Positions 14,484 through 23,284 of a DNA stretch of 64,000 bases are shown piece after piece. Source of the stretch: Thermodesulfobacteriota bacterium (GTDB lineage: Bacteria > Desulfobacterota_D > UBA1144 > Nemesobacterales > CSP1-2). The notes below the pieces were generated by a model. That model searched no databases, was not told the DNA's origin, and saw only the letters and a program-made list of their open reading frames with translations. Position 1 is the stretch's first letter, and every line of letters starts with the position of its first letter. Position numbers and translations under genes: made by a program. The DNA lies in assembly GCA_035559815.1 (NCBI GenBank), contig DATMAT010000023.1:248001-312000 (forward strand), given 5' to 3'.

Positions 14484-15269
14484 ATGTCCTTAAACACAAG
14501 CGACCTGACCGAAGAGAAGAAACCCGGCCTACCTGAGCAAATCGAGCGTCCGATACCACTCGCCGAAGACCGTTTTTTCCTGGAAGGCCCCCATTCCAGA
14601 AAGAAGGAACTATGGATAGTTATTAAGGCGATGTATGAGTTCATAAAGGGATTTCGGAGCCTTCATTTCGTCGGTCCATGCGTTACCGTGTTCGGCTCGG
14701 CCCGTTTCAAGGAGGACCATCCATACTACGCCCAGGGAAGGATCATCGGGCGTCGGCTGGCCGAGATGGGGTTCACCGTAATAACCGGAGGGGGGCCGGG
14801 GATAATGGAGGCGGCCAACCGGGGAGCGAAGGAAGCAGGGGGAATGTCGGTCGGGTGTAACATTATTCTTCCCCAAGAACAAAAGCCCAATCCCTACCTG
14901 GACAGGTGGGTGACGTTTCATTATTTCTTTGTCCGCAAGGTCATGTTGTTCAAGTACTCCTATGCATTTGTAGTGATGCCCGGCGGCGTCGGCACCATGG
15001 ATGAATTCTTTGAAGCCATAACTTTGATCCAAAATAAGAAGATATTCAATTTCCCCCTGGTTCTAATAGGCAAGGATTACTTCCAGCCGCTCATGAATTT
15101 TCTAAAGAACATGGCCATAGAAGGCACGATCTCCTCTTCCGACCTGGAACTTCTTCTTTTGACCGATTCGGTGGATGAGGCGATGGAGCATATAAGGGTG
15201 CACGCAGTAGAAAAATTCGGATTAACCAGGCGGAAGATTCCGAGACCATCCAGATTACTCTGGGAGTAA
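14484..15269 (+). CDS. LOG-family Rossmann protein (TIGR00730)
   Basis: 261 residues. The core carries VFGSARF, then TGGGPGIMEAANRGAKEAGG (about 108-127) and MPGGVGTMDEFFE (about 165-177); PGGxGTxxE is the hallmark of LOG / lysine-decarboxylase-like proteins, many of which are nucleoside 5'-monophosphate phosphoribohydrolases. The N-terminal ~70 residues are an extension with no visible motif. It likely cleaves N-glycosidic bonds of (modified) nucleotides, but the substrate cannot be read from sequence. The DMT transporter gene begins 46 bp downstream on the same strand. Confidence 0.9.
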   Translation: MSLNTSDLTEEKKPGLPEQIERPIPLAEDRFFLEGPHSRKKELWIVIKAMYEFIKGFRSLHFVGPCVTVFGSARFKEDHPYYAQGRIIGRRLAEMGFTVITGGGPGIMEAANRGAKEAGGMSVGCNIILPQEQKPNPYLDRWVTFHYFFVRKVMLFKYSYAFVVMPGGVGTMDEFFEAITLIQNKKIFNFPLVLIGKDYFQPLMNFLKNMAIEGTISSSDLELLLLTDSVDEAMEHIRVHAVEKFGLTRRKIPRPSRLLWE

Positions 15270-15315
15270 ATCTTTCCTTCGGTTGCCTCAGTTAAATATA
15301 AAGGAGCATCAAAAA

Positions 15316-16209
15316 ATGGGACTGAATGTTGCACTCCTTATCTTTGTCATCATAACCTGGGGATATTCATGGGTTCTCATGAAGATAGGGTTGGATTTCA
15401 TGGAACCGTTTACACTGGCTACCTGGAGGTGTGCGTTGGGGGGATTATGTATGCTACCTTTCCTCTACGGCAAGTGGGCTTACTTGCCGAAAGGACGGAA
15501 ATGGCTCGACTATGCTATCGTAGGGTTTTTCCAAACCACGGCCATGTTCGGTTTCATGCTCTACGGGATGAAGTTTGTCACCGCCGGAAAAACCGCGGTT
15601 CTACTCTATACCATGCCTATATGGACGAGCCTTCTCGTTCATTTCTACCTGAAGGAAAGGCTCGATAGCTCGAAGTGGCTGGGGGTGGCAATCGGAAGCT
15701 TGGGGATTTTATGCATACTGGGCTGGGATACCATAGTGCATCAGGATTTGGAGATACTGACCGGAGAATTCTTAATCATTCTGGGAGCGATCTCCTGGGC
15801 TATGGCCAATATCTGGGTGAGAAGGCGGATGTTTGATGAAGATTCTTACGTGGTTAACGGTCTTCAGATGTTGATTGGAACTGGGGGTCTTGCCTTCCTA
15901 TCCATTCCTACAGTCGGGCTTTTTAAGGTTGAGATAACCTGGGTATCTGTAGGGGTTATTCTATTCACCGGCCTGGTGGCATCGGCAATAAACTTTACCA
16001 TCTGGTTTTACTTGATCAGGAAGCTCGACATAAACACGGCAACCTTCTCCTCGATGCTCGTTCCGGTCTTCGGACTGATATTTGACTGGTTACAACTGGG
16101 AAACAGGCTGGATATAGGGGTGATGGTAGGGGGAGCATTAATACTCCTGGGGATTTATCAGGTTTCCAATCAGAGAAGGCCTTATCCCTCTCAGGCGGAA
16201 ATTCGGTGA
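15316..16209 (+). CDS. DMT-family (EamA) transporter
   Basis: 297 residues from the ATG at 15316, which follows AAAGGAGCATCAAAAA; a TTG at 15283 is less likely. Ten hydrophobic segments in two EamA repeats are visible, beginning NVALLIFVIITWGYSW and repeating at FLIILGAISWAMANIWVRR. The W-G-Y-S-W motif and GKTAVLLYTMPIWTSLL are typical of drug/metabolite exporters. The substrate is unknown. It follows the LOG-family gene closely and may share its transcript. Confidence 0.9.
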   Translation: MGLNVALLIFVIITWGYSWVLMKIGLDFMEPFTLATWRCALGGLCMLPFLYGKWAYLPKGRKWLDYAIVGFFQTTAMFGFMLYGMKFVTAGKTAVLLYTMPIWTSLLVHFYLKERLDSSKWLGVAIGSLGILCILGWDTIVHQDLEILTGEFLIILGAISWAMANIWVRRRMFDEDSYVVNGLQMLIGTGGLAFLSIPTVGLFKVEITWVSVGVILFTGLVASAINFTIWFYLIRKLDINTATFSSMLVPVFGLIFDWLQLGNRLDIGVMVGGALILLGIYQVSNQRRPYPSQAEIR

Positions 16210-16213
16210 TTAA

Positions 16214-16495
16214 TATGTTTCGGAGCCCCATTTTTTTGTGGATGAACAGCGATTCGGTCCTTATCGATTCTGGCATCACAAGCATTTCTTTCGGGAAATT
16301 GAGACGGGGGTGGAAATAGAAGACGTAGTGGATTATGCTCTCCCGTTCGGTCCTATCGGCAGGAGCGTGAACGAGATGGTGGTGAAACACGAGCTTAAAA
16401 AAATCTTTGATTACAGAGAGGATGCCCTTGAAAGCATGTTTGGAGAATATGGCTCCCGGGAGAAAAGAATGGAGAGGGCTAAGGGTGTATTATGA
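16214..16495 (+). pseudogene. 5'-truncated SRPBCC-family gene
   Basis: The reading frame from the TAA at 16211-16213 onward gives FFVDEQRFGPYRFWHHKHFF, then DVVDYALPFGPIG and a long C-terminal helix. These are the second half of the SRPBCC/cell-division-inhibitor-like ligand-binding family (normally ~150 residues). The first ~70 residues, which form the front of the START-like barrel, are missing: an in-frame stop and the end of the DMT gene lie immediately upstream. A GTG at 16238 could start an 85-residue product, but it would lack half the fold. It appears to be a remnant. Confidence 0.75.
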
Positions 16496-16820
16496 CGGTT
16501 ATTTCATGAGATAAAAACAGTTTAATTCACGTAGAAATAAGTTGTAATAGTCAGAATTTGAGATTTCGGTCGATGTCAGCATAAGTTATCTTTAGAAATA
16601 ACTTTCAACGCTGTCATTCTGAACCGAAGGTGAAGAATCTAGATAGTATTAGATACTTCGCTTCGCTCAGCATGACAACGTAGGCCACTCGCGGATTCCG
16701 TCATGAATGTTAAGAAGTGCTCCAGAGTGACATTTATAAAAGTGAAATCATTCTATTAGATACAACTTGCAAAGGCGGTGTCCGTTTGATTAAGTCCTGG
16801 CTATTACAAATGGAGTAACC
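16496..16820. other. Intergenic region with a hairpin repeat
   Basis: 16610-16680 holds CTGTCATTCTGAACCGAAGG...CGCTTCGCTCAGCATGACA, a dispersed inverted repeat of the kind scattered through this window. No gene is seen. Confidence 0.5.
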
Positions 16821-17612
16821 ATGAAGAGGATTTATTTTGTTACCTTTCTTGCATTTTGGGTCCTTCTTTTAAGCGAAGCTCCCGGAATATCCCGGGATAA
16901 GGACGTAATATTCCAGGCCTCTACCATCGAAGCCCTCTCCGCCGGTGTTTATGACGGAGAGATAACTTATAAGGTGCTCAAAAAGCAAGGCGATTTCGGT
17001 TTGGGCACTTTTAATGCCCTAGACGGTGAGATGGTCGCCCTCGACGGCAAATTCTATCAAATAAAGTACGATGGTAAAGCCTATCTTGTAGATGACTCCA
17101 TGAAAACTCCTTTTGCCACGGTGAAGTTTTTCAAACCGGATAAGGTCATATCCTTGCATGAAGCAGTGAACTGTGAGAGCTTAGAAAAGAAGATAAACCA
17201 ATCACTTCCCACCGAGAACATCTTCTACTCAATCAGGCTCGAAGGGGTATTCAAGCAGGCCAGGGTCAGAAGCGTACCCGGACAAAAAAAGCCTTACCCT
17301 CCACTGGTTGAGGCCCTGGAAAAGGAAACGGTATTCGAGCTTAATGATGTGAGAGGGACGATAGTAGGGTTCCGAATGCCCGAATACATGGCCGGGCTTA
17401 ATGTCCCCGGTTATCACTTTCATTTTATAACCGAAGACAGAAAGGCCGGGGGACACGTACTCGACTGCAATGTTCAAAAAGCCAAAGTGGAAATAGATTA
17501 TTCCTCCGACTTCCGCTTGATATTGCCCGGGAGCGGGGAATTCCTGAAAACGGAGTTGGGAAAAGATAAAAGAACAGGCCTGTACAAGCTGGAGAGGCAG
17601 ACGCCAGAGTGA
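16821..17612 (+). CDS. budA: Alpha-acetolactate decarboxylase, apparently exported
   Basis: 263 residues. A signal peptide (MKRIYFVTFLAFWVLLLSEA) precedes the enzyme. GDFGLGTFNALDGEMVALDG (about 57-76) and a zinc-binding YHFHFITEDRKAGGHVLDC (about 194-212, three His) identify acetolactate decarboxylase, which turns acetolactate into acetoin. Catalytic residues look intact. No acetolactate synthase is adjacent, and it stands alone behind a hairpin repeat. A secretion signal is unusual for a butanediol-pathway enzyme acting on a cytoplasmic intermediate, though some Gram-positive AlsD proteins are secreted. Confidence 0.9.
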   Translation: MKRIYFVTFLAFWVLLLSEAPGISRDKDVIFQASTIEALSAGVYDGEITYKVLKKQGDFGLGTFNALDGEMVALDGKFYQIKYDGKAYLVDDSMKTPFATVKFFKPDKVISLHEAVNCESLEKKINQSLPTENIFYSIRLEGVFKQARVRSVPGQKKPYPPLVEALEKETVFELNDVRGTIVGFRMPEYMAGLNVPGYHFHFITEDRKAGGHVLDCNVQKAKVEIDYSSDFRLILPGSGEFLKTELGKDKRTGLYKLERQTPE

Positions 17613-17649
17613 ATTGACACCATATCTATCATCATATACCTTAATCTGA

Positions 17650-18999
17650 ATGAAAAATCTGGATGAATCTTGTACCTGCGGCAGCGGAAAGAGATTCCGG
17701 GATTGCTGCTATCATAACGATTCCGTTGTTGACCTCACCCAGTATAAGTTTGACCAGGCAGATAAAGAGCTCAGGATGAAGATTGTAGATTTTTCCCACC
17801 GTCCGGACATCCAGGCCCAGATTGGCGAAGCATTTTACATCTGGAAAAACGACCCGGAGATCTTGAACGAAAACATACTCGAAGATGATATAGATGACCT
17901 CATGTTCTCTAAATTCTTCGATTGGTTTATACACGATTTCAAACTGCTCGACGATGGGAAAAGGGTGATAGAGCGTTTCTACGAGGAGGAGAGGAAGTAC
18001 CTTTCCGAGGTCGAGGACCAGATACTTAACGACTGGATGGATAATCTATACAGCTTTTTCGAGGTAGAGGAGGTATTCCCTAAAAAGGGATGCCGGGTCA
18101 GGGATATTTTCAGCGGAGAGCTGATAGAGGTAAAGGACACCGCCTCGTCCGAGCGTATTTCCACTTCGGATATAATAGCGGGAAGGCCGCTTAAGACCGG
18201 GAACAATTATTATTTCTCAGGCGTGATATTGGTATATCCATCGTCGTTCAAGCCGCTAATCATAGATTTCTTCAATCGGGAATTCAAGGAGTACAAAAAG
18301 GTGTTCGGGAGAAAATCGACATCCAAGGACTATTTAAAAGATTGGGGATTTCTGATGGGGAATTACCTGGAAGACGCCCTCAAGCATCAGCGTTTCTTGA
18401 CCCCGGAGGGGGACGACCTGGTCCTGGCATCGGCGACCTACGACCTTAAGAACTACGACCGGGCGCTGGGAAATTTAAGAAAGGTCAACTCCCTTCAGGA
18501 GATGGCGGGAGGAACAGACGAACTCCGGATGTTTTCCTGGTTGAGGGCGGACAAGAGCACGATATACGGAACTATCGAGCTAGAAAAGGACAAGCTTAGG
18601 ATAGAATGCTACTCGGCTAATATACTCTCCAAAGCCAAGAATCTGGTAGAAAAAAGACTAAAAGGGCTGGTAGTTCATGAGGGGGATAAAATCAGGCAAC
18701 TGGAATCGCTCATGCCGAAAGGTAAATCTGGCCGGCCCAGTAAAGCTAATAAGAAGTCACGCGCCCGTAATAAGGTTGAAGTGAACCCGGTCCTGGACAG
18801 GTACTACGAAGACTGGATAGATAAACCCCTCAAGGTTCTCCAGGGTAAAACCCCCCGGCAGGCTATGCAGACAAGGCAGGGAAGGGATAAGCTAAACTCT
18901 ATCTTGGATGAGTTGCAGAACCTATACGAGCATGCCCGCGAGCGCGGCGAGCCCTATTACGACGTATCAAAGCTACGGAAGAAACTCAGGCTTGAGTAA
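17650..18999 (+). CDS. SEC-C motif protein, function unknown
   Basis: 449 residues. A SEC-C zinc motif lies at the very N-terminus (CTCGSGKRFRDCCYH, residues 8-22), not at the usual C-terminus. The middle ~330 residues are acidic and unrecognised. A basic linker (GKSGRPSKANKKSRARNK, about 358-375) leads to a C-terminal segment with LDRYYEDWIDKPLKVLQGKTPRQAM, which resembles the end of antitoxin-like Xre/MbcA-type folds (W-x-D-x-P-x-x-x-L-x-G-x-T-P-x-x-A). Such proteins are common in environmental bacteria but uncharacterised. The UbiB-type gene starts 2 bp after the stop, so the two are co-transcribed. Confidence 0.7.
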   Translation: MKNLDESCTCGSGKRFRDCCYHNDSVVDLTQYKFDQADKELRMKIVDFSHRPDIQAQIGEAFYIWKNDPEILNENILEDDIDDLMFSKFFDWFIHDFKLLDDGKRVIERFYEEERKYLSEVEDQILNDWMDNLYSFFEVEEVFPKKGCRVRDIFSGELIEVKDTASSERISTSDIIAGRPLKTGNNYYFSGVILVYPSSFKPLIIDFFNREFKEYKKVFGRKSTSKDYLKDWGFLMGNYLEDALKHQRFLTPEGDDLVLASATYDLKNYDRALGNLRKVNSLQEMAGGTDELRMFSWLRADKSTIYGTIELEKDKLRIECYSANILSKAKNLVEKRLKGLVVHEGDKIRQLESLMPKGKSGRPSKANKKSRARNKVEVNPVLDRYYEDWIDKPLKVLQGKTPRQAMQTRQGRDKLNSILDELQNLYEHARERGEPYYDVSKLRKKLRLE

Positions 19000-19001
19000 A
19001 G

Positions 19002-20657
19002 TTGAACGCCATTTCAATTTTTACCAAATTCGGGGATGTCCAAAGGCTAAGGCAAATATTCTCCGTATTAGCCAGGCATGGCTACGGGCATCTCATCGAG
19101 AGACTAGGGTTAAGGGATTCCCGTGTGCTTGGGGTTATTTTCCCCCAGCCGGCTACTCAGACCGCTTCCAATCCGGAGCGCATTCGCCTGGCCCTGGAAG
19201 AGCTGGGTCCTACCTTCGTTAAGTTCGGACAGATATTGAGCATACGCCCGGACCTGGTTCCGCTCTCCTATACCGAGGAGTTCTCGAAGCTCCAGGACAA
19301 CGTGCCGCCCTTTACGTTCGAGGAGGTTCAAGACCAGGTCAGGATGGAACTGGGCGTGGAGGTCAAGGAGTTATTTAAATCATTTGACCCCAGGCCGGTG
19401 GCCTCTGCTTCCCTTTCTCAGGTTCACCGGGCAAGCCTTAAGGACGGCACCTCGGTTGCAGTTAAAGTTCAGCGTCCGGGGATTAAACCGCTTATAGAGA
19501 GCGATATTGACCTGCTTTATCTCCTGGCACGGATGGCGGAGAGAAGCATCCCCGAACTGGGCTTCTACGCTCCCAGAAAAGTGGTAAGGGAGTTTGAGAG
19601 GGCAATAATGAGGGAGCTCGACTTTACCATAGAAGCGGCCAATGCGGAGAGGTTCAGGAGAAACTTCGACGGCGACCCCGATATATATTTCCCCGGCGTT
19701 TATAACGAGTTTTCAGGCAAGAGGGTGCTGACCATGGACTATGTGGAAGGGGTAAAGATTGTGGATATACCCCTTTTCGGACACGACCCCAAAGCGGTGG
19801 CCCGGCTCGGGTTGAGAGCAGTTGTAGAGATGATATTCCGTGACGGCTTTTTCCATGCCGACCCGCACCCGGGAAACGTATTCGTCCTGGAGGGAAACAG
19901 AATCGCCTATCTCGACTTAGGCCAGGTAGGCCGGGTAAGCGAGGAGGTAAGACAGAAGATGCTCTTCCTTCTCCTCTCCATAATAAGAGAGGATTTTGAG
20001 GAAGTGGTGCAAATACTCTATAAAATAGGGATTAAAGAGGACGAGGTCGATATGTCCGAGTTTCGGGCGGACGTCATCGATATTTGCGAAAAGCACTTTG
20101 GCAAGCCGCTAAAACACATGGAACTGGGAGCGTTCATAAAAGACCTCCTGGAGGGCTCGCTTAGACATCGAATCAGAATCCCCTACGAATACGCTCTAAT
20201 GTGCAAGGCTCTAATCACCATGGAGGGAGTGGGCAAGACCCTTGACCCGGATATAAACATTTTTAAGGAGTCTCATCCCTATTTAGTGGAAATATTCAAG
20301 AAGAGGTACAATCCGCATAGAATTTCCAAAGACCTGACCAAATCCTTGATCACCCTCTCCAGCGTCGTTCAAGAAACACCTCCTCAGATAAAGGGGATAC
20401 TGGATAGCCTGGAGAGCGGTAGGTTCAAGGTCCGTGTCGAAGACACAGGGATTGAGAAGAGGGCGATCAGGTGGGAGACAATAATAAACCGTGTTATTAT
20501 CACTCTTCTGATCTCGACCCTGGTTCTTGCTTCCCTTGCCCTGGTTATTCTTGGTGAATCAGGCTGGGCCACCTTTTTCAGCCTGGTGGGATTTTTGTTT
20601 GCCGGTTTTCTCGGCTTCTTTTTGATGCTCTCCATTTTAAAGTCCGGGAAGTTTTGA
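19002..20657 (+). CDS. ubiB: ABC1/UbiB-family atypical kinase
   Basis: 551 residues with a TTG start at 19002, 2 bp after the SEC-C gene. The K-x-G-Q motif (FVKFGQILSIRPDLVP, about 71-86), the VAVKVQRPGI lysine, the HADPHPGNVF catalytic loop and YLDLGQVGR metal loop are present. Two hydrophobic helices at the C-terminus (about 495-545) anchor it in the membrane. UbiB/COQ8 proteins support quinone biosynthesis by an unclear ATPase role. No ubi or menaquinone genes are adjacent, so the link to quinones rests on the family alone. Confidence 0.9.
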   Translation: MNAISIFTKFGDVQRLRQIFSVLARHGYGHLIERLGLRDSRVLGVIFPQPATQTASNPERIRLALEELGPTFVKFGQILSIRPDLVPLSYTEEFSKLQDNVPPFTFEEVQDQVRMELGVEVKELFKSFDPRPVASASLSQVHRASLKDGTSVAVKVQRPGIKPLIESDIDLLYLLARMAERSIPELGFYAPRKVVREFERAIMRELDFTIEAANAERFRRNFDGDPDIYFPGVYNEFSGKRVLTMDYVEGVKIVDIPLFGHDPKAVARLGLRAVVEMIFRDGFFHADPHPGNVFVLEGNRIAYLDLGQVGRVSEEVRQKMLFLLLSIIREDFEEVVQILYKIGIKEDEVDMSEFRADVIDICEKHFGKPLKHMELGAFIKDLLEGSLRHRIRIPYEYALMCKALITMEGVGKTLDPDINIFKESHPYLVEIFKKRYNPHRISKDLTKSLITLSSVVQETPPQIKGILDSLESGRFKVRVEDTGIEKRAIRWETIINRVIITLLISTLVLASLALVILGESGWATFFSLVGFLFAGFLGFFLMLSILKSGKF

Positions 20658-20757
20658 ATCTATAGTTTCCTATTGCCAGCTATGATGTTTATTCTCCATC
20701 CCCCCTTGACGGGGACAAGCTAAAAATGTATCGCTGAGGAGTAAACTGAGCCAAAAG

Positions 20758-20880
20758 CTCATGGTTCGACGGAGTTTATCCTGAGTTCATCGAAGGGCTC
20801 ACCATGATGGTTCGACTCCGCTCACCATGAAGGAGGAGGAAGCTTATTCCAATACTACTTCACCAGCGGAGTCGAAGGGT
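20758..20880. repeat. TTCGACTCCGCTCACCATGA dispersed repeat cluster
   Basis: Several short inverted units (GGTTCGACGGAG...TCATCGAAGGGCTC, then GGTTCGACTCCGCTCACC and GCGGAGTCGAAGGGTG) lie between ubiB and the GIY-YIG gene. Related sequence occurs at 10430-10600, 21230-21310, 25400-25570 and 60060-60180. Confidence 0.6.
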
Positions 20881-20896
20881 GAAACAGGAAAGCGAA

Positions 20897-21211
20897 ATGG
20901 AAAAGGCTTGGGTTTACATACTCAGATGTTCTGACGGAAGTTATTACACGGGCAAGTCACAGAACCTTGAGCGAAGAATTGCTCAACATAAGGACGGCAC
21001 ATTTGGCGGGTACACCTCAAGACGTCTTCCGGTCGAATTGGTCTTTACAGGATGCATCCCGACTTATGAAGAAGCGATCCGGGCCGAAAGACAGATTAAA
21101 GGTTGGTCCCGAGCTAAGAAAGAAGCCCTTATTAGAGGAGATTTCGATTTGCTTCATGAATTAGCTGAGTGCAGGAATGAGAGTCATTATAGGAATAAGA
21201 AAGTGGATTAG
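20897..21211 (+). CDS. GIY-YIG nuclease-superfamily protein (YhbQ/UvrC-like domain)
   Basis: 104 residues from the ATG at 20897 behind CAGGAAAGCGAA; a GTG at 20879 is possible. WVYILRCSDGSYYTGKSQNL gives the first motif (here Y-I-L ... Y-T-G), with RRIAQHKDG carrying the conserved Arg and His, and AIRAERQIKGW the Glu. Small stand-alone GIY-YIG proteins are widespread; their DNA substrate is largely unknown. It is flanked by the TTCGACTCC-type hairpin repeats on both sides, and such association of repeats with small nuclease genes may be incidental. Confidence 0.88.
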   Translation: MEKAWVYILRCSDGSYYTGKSQNLERRIAQHKDGTFGGYTSRRLPVELVFTGCIPTYEEAIRAERQIKGWSRAKKEALIRGDFDLLHELAECRNESHYRNKKVD

Positions 21212-21709
21212 CAGTATGGAATCATACCCCGACTTCGCTCGGTATGAAGTTATCTGAAAAAGCTTTGCAACCTTTCTTCACCCTGAGCGAAGACGAAGGG
21301 TGGAGGAAGTGGGAGGTTAGGCCAGGCGAAGAGGGATTAGAAGAGATTGCAGTTACACCTCAAGTAAAAGCCTGTTTATTGTAGGGGTAAACCTCGTGTT
21401 CACCCTTTAAAGAACCGGAGCGAATACTGGATGCGCCTCTACGCGATTGCTACATTAGTTATGTTAACCAGGGTCAGAAAGGCTATTTGAACGAATTAGG
21501 GTTAGAATAGTTACCGCTTTATCAACAAAGTTGACAAAAATGTCAACTTTGTCACTCTTGGGGTCTTTACTTATTAACCTAAAAATAAAAAGCAAAAAAA
21601 CAAAAAAGCCTTGTTTTACAAAGAGTTACATCCACTTATCCCCCTTCCTGATTTTAGGCATACCTGTTGCAATCACTGCAAATATGCTCTGGAAGGAGGG
21701 CGAAAGGGA
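21212..21709. other. Intergenic region, repeat remnants only
   Basis: 21230-21310 holds CCCCGACTTCGCTCGG and CCCTGAGCGAAGACGAAGGG units of the dispersed family. The rest shows nothing recognisable. Confidence 0.4.
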
Positions 21710-22153
21710 ATGAACGCTTTTGCTGAAACGAACCGCTTATCCAGCGAGTTGAAAACCATACACGGATGGATACGGAGGAAATTAGGTGTCATGCGGAATA
21801 AGAGCCTTACAAAGTATAAACTCAGCGAAGTAGATATAAATGAAAACAAGTACAACCCAAAGCATATAGCTAGGCTCTTAGCTGAAAAACATCCCGCGGC
21901 AAGAGCTCTGTTCTATTTTGGCAGAAACGATTACATCACCCTCTCTTCAAACGGACACTTAAATGTCAGAGGAGGGGGAGAAGAGCTTTTCAAGGCATGG
22001 GGACTTTCGGAGTTCGGTGACTTCAAGCCACAGACCATATTTAGAGAACTAGAAAACGAATTGCTAAAAATAGCAGTTAGAGACGCAGCGGGCAATGAGA
22101 CTCACTCCTTTGATTCTTACAGCGCTTTCTTGGACTGGCTTGGGTATTACTGA
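21710..22153 (+). CDS. Hypothetical protein
   Basis: 147 residues from the ATG at 21710 behind GAAAGGGA. The frame is open further upstream to a TTG at 21611 and would add a CCNHCKY segment that might be half of a zinc site. The body is mixed alpha/beta with YNPKHIARLLAEKHPAARAL and a C-terminal FDSYSAFLDWLGYY. I do not recognise the family. It stands alone, preceded by an AT-rich stretch containing TTGACAAAAATGTCAACTTTGTCA, a small inverted repeat that could be regulatory. Confidence 0.5.
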   Translation: MNAFAETNRLSSELKTIHGWIRRKLGVMRNKSLTKYKLSEVDINENKYNPKHIARLLAEKHPAARALFYFGRNDYITLSSNGHLNVRGGGEELFKAWGLSEFGDFKPQTIFRELENELLKIAVRDAAGNETHSFDSYSAFLDWLGYY

Positions 22154-22240
22154 TCTGAATAGGATCTAAGCTCTAAAAAACTGTAATGGCTAGAAGTTGA
22201 GATTCAAGACGATATCAGACAATTTCGATAAAGAAACTGT

Positions 22241-22290
22241 AGGGAACGTATATACTTCGACCTCGCTCAGTACAGGTATGCGTTCCTTAC
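22241..22290. repeat. Interrupted GGAACGTAT...ATGCGTTCC hairpin
   Basis: GGGAACGTATATAC and GGTATGCGTTCC flank ~20 bp containing a TTCGACCTCGCTCAG unit. Same family as 14179-14204 and 33449-33494. The gap 22154-22515 otherwise holds only the putative vapBC operator. Confidence 0.6.
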
Positions 22291-22468
22291 ACTAGTCCGG
22301 TAAATGGTAAACGTCCCCATCTATCATTGCCTAATTAATTTCTTGAGAGAAGTATTCTGCTTGAAGCTATCTGATTCAACATTCCTTTCTCGACCTCTGG
22401 ATTAGGCTCTCAGAAGTCTTAACCGGGTTTTCCACCTCATACATTTAAACTTGCCGAATTTTATTGTG

Positions 22469-22496
22469 TGTGTAATATTAATATCAAACTTACACA
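22469..22496. promoter_or_regulatory. Putative vapBC operator
   Basis: TGTGTAA (22469-22475) and TTACACA (22490-22496) form an inverted repeat with a 14-bp AT-rich spacer. It lies 20 bp before the antitoxin ATG, where a toxin-antitoxin autorepressor would bind. Confidence 0.4.
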
Positions 22497-22515
22497 TATT
22501 TGAAATATCCGAGCT

Positions 22516-22722
22516 ATGAGAAAGAAAAGCTTGCGTTTGGAGAGGAAGAACCTTATCATCAGCGGAGAAAAGCTGAAACGTCTCCAGAAGGTTCTCAGAG
22601 CTAAATCGGAATCCGAAGCGGTTCGTTTGGCGATTGATAGAACGCTCGATTCGGAAGAAGCTATAACCGCCTTAAAGCGTTTGAGGGAGAGGGCAACCTG
22701 GGGTAAGAACCTTGATGCCTGA
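22516..22722 (+). CDS. VapB-like antitoxin
   Basis: 68 residues. The strand KKSLRLERKNLIISG and the helices EKLKRLQKVLRAKSESEAVRLAIDR resemble a short ribbon-helix-helix or VapB domain. The C-terminal tail ends KRLRERATWGKNLDA, a toxin-binding segment. The downstream PIN gene overlaps its stop by one base (TGATG), so translation is coupled. It may be autoregulated through the TGTGTAA/TTACACA site upstream. Confidence 0.75.
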   Translation: MRKKSLRLERKNLIISGEKLKRLQKVLRAKSESEAVRLAIDRTLDSEEAITALKRLRERATWGKNLDA

Positions 22723-23156
22723 TGACGAAGTTGTGGGTTGTTGACTCTTCTATATTAATTTCCTACCTGCGTTTTGGGAAATATGAAGATTTTCTCTTCA
22801 AAAACCTGTCTAAAAAAACTCTATTTTTCCCCGGGCCAGTTATTGGAGAGCTTTACGCCGGCGCAACTACAAAAGAAGACCGAAAGGACTTGGAATCCTT
22901 GCGTCAAGCCCTGGGAAAAAATATTGTAGAAACGACGGTAGAGGATTGGATATTAGCAGGAAGATGCATAGCACTCTATACGATGCGATACGGCAAAGTA
23001 AGACCGAGAGATCATATTCTAGATATTCTCATTGCTATAACAGCGGCCAATGTAGGAGCGGTTTTAGTGACAGAAAACCTAAGGGATATGAAGAGGTGGA
23101 AGGATATGCTTGGCAGAATGGGGAAAGGGGTCAAATTGGAAGCCCCTAAGGGTTAA
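22722..23156 (+). CDS. vapC: VapC-type PIN-domain toxin
   Basis: 144 residues. WVVDSSILISYLRF gives the first Asp, GPVIGELYAGA the Glu, RPRDHILDILIAITA the middle acidic pair, and LVTENLRDMKRW the end, where VapC proteins usually have T-x-D-x-D/N-F. The last motif has Glu-Asn in place of Asp-x-Asp, which might weaken metal binding. PIN toxins of this class cut initiator tRNA or rRNA. It is coupled to the antitoxin by a one-base overlap. Confidence 0.85.
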   Translation: MTKLWVVDSSILISYLRFGKYEDFLFKNLSKKTLFFPGPVIGELYAGATTKEDRKDLESLRQALGKNIVETTVEDWILAGRCIALYTMRYGKVRPRDHILDILIAITAANVGAVLVTENLRDMKRWKDMLGRMGKGVKLEAPKG

Positions 23157-23284
23157 AAAGATTTATCAAAGTGTGTCATTTGCCAGACTAAGACGAACGA
23201 CCCATAACCCCTAAAAAGTGCAAAAGTACATCTGAAAGATATCTTTTTTGTCGGCGAATTAGAAATTTCTTCATTGCAAATCTT

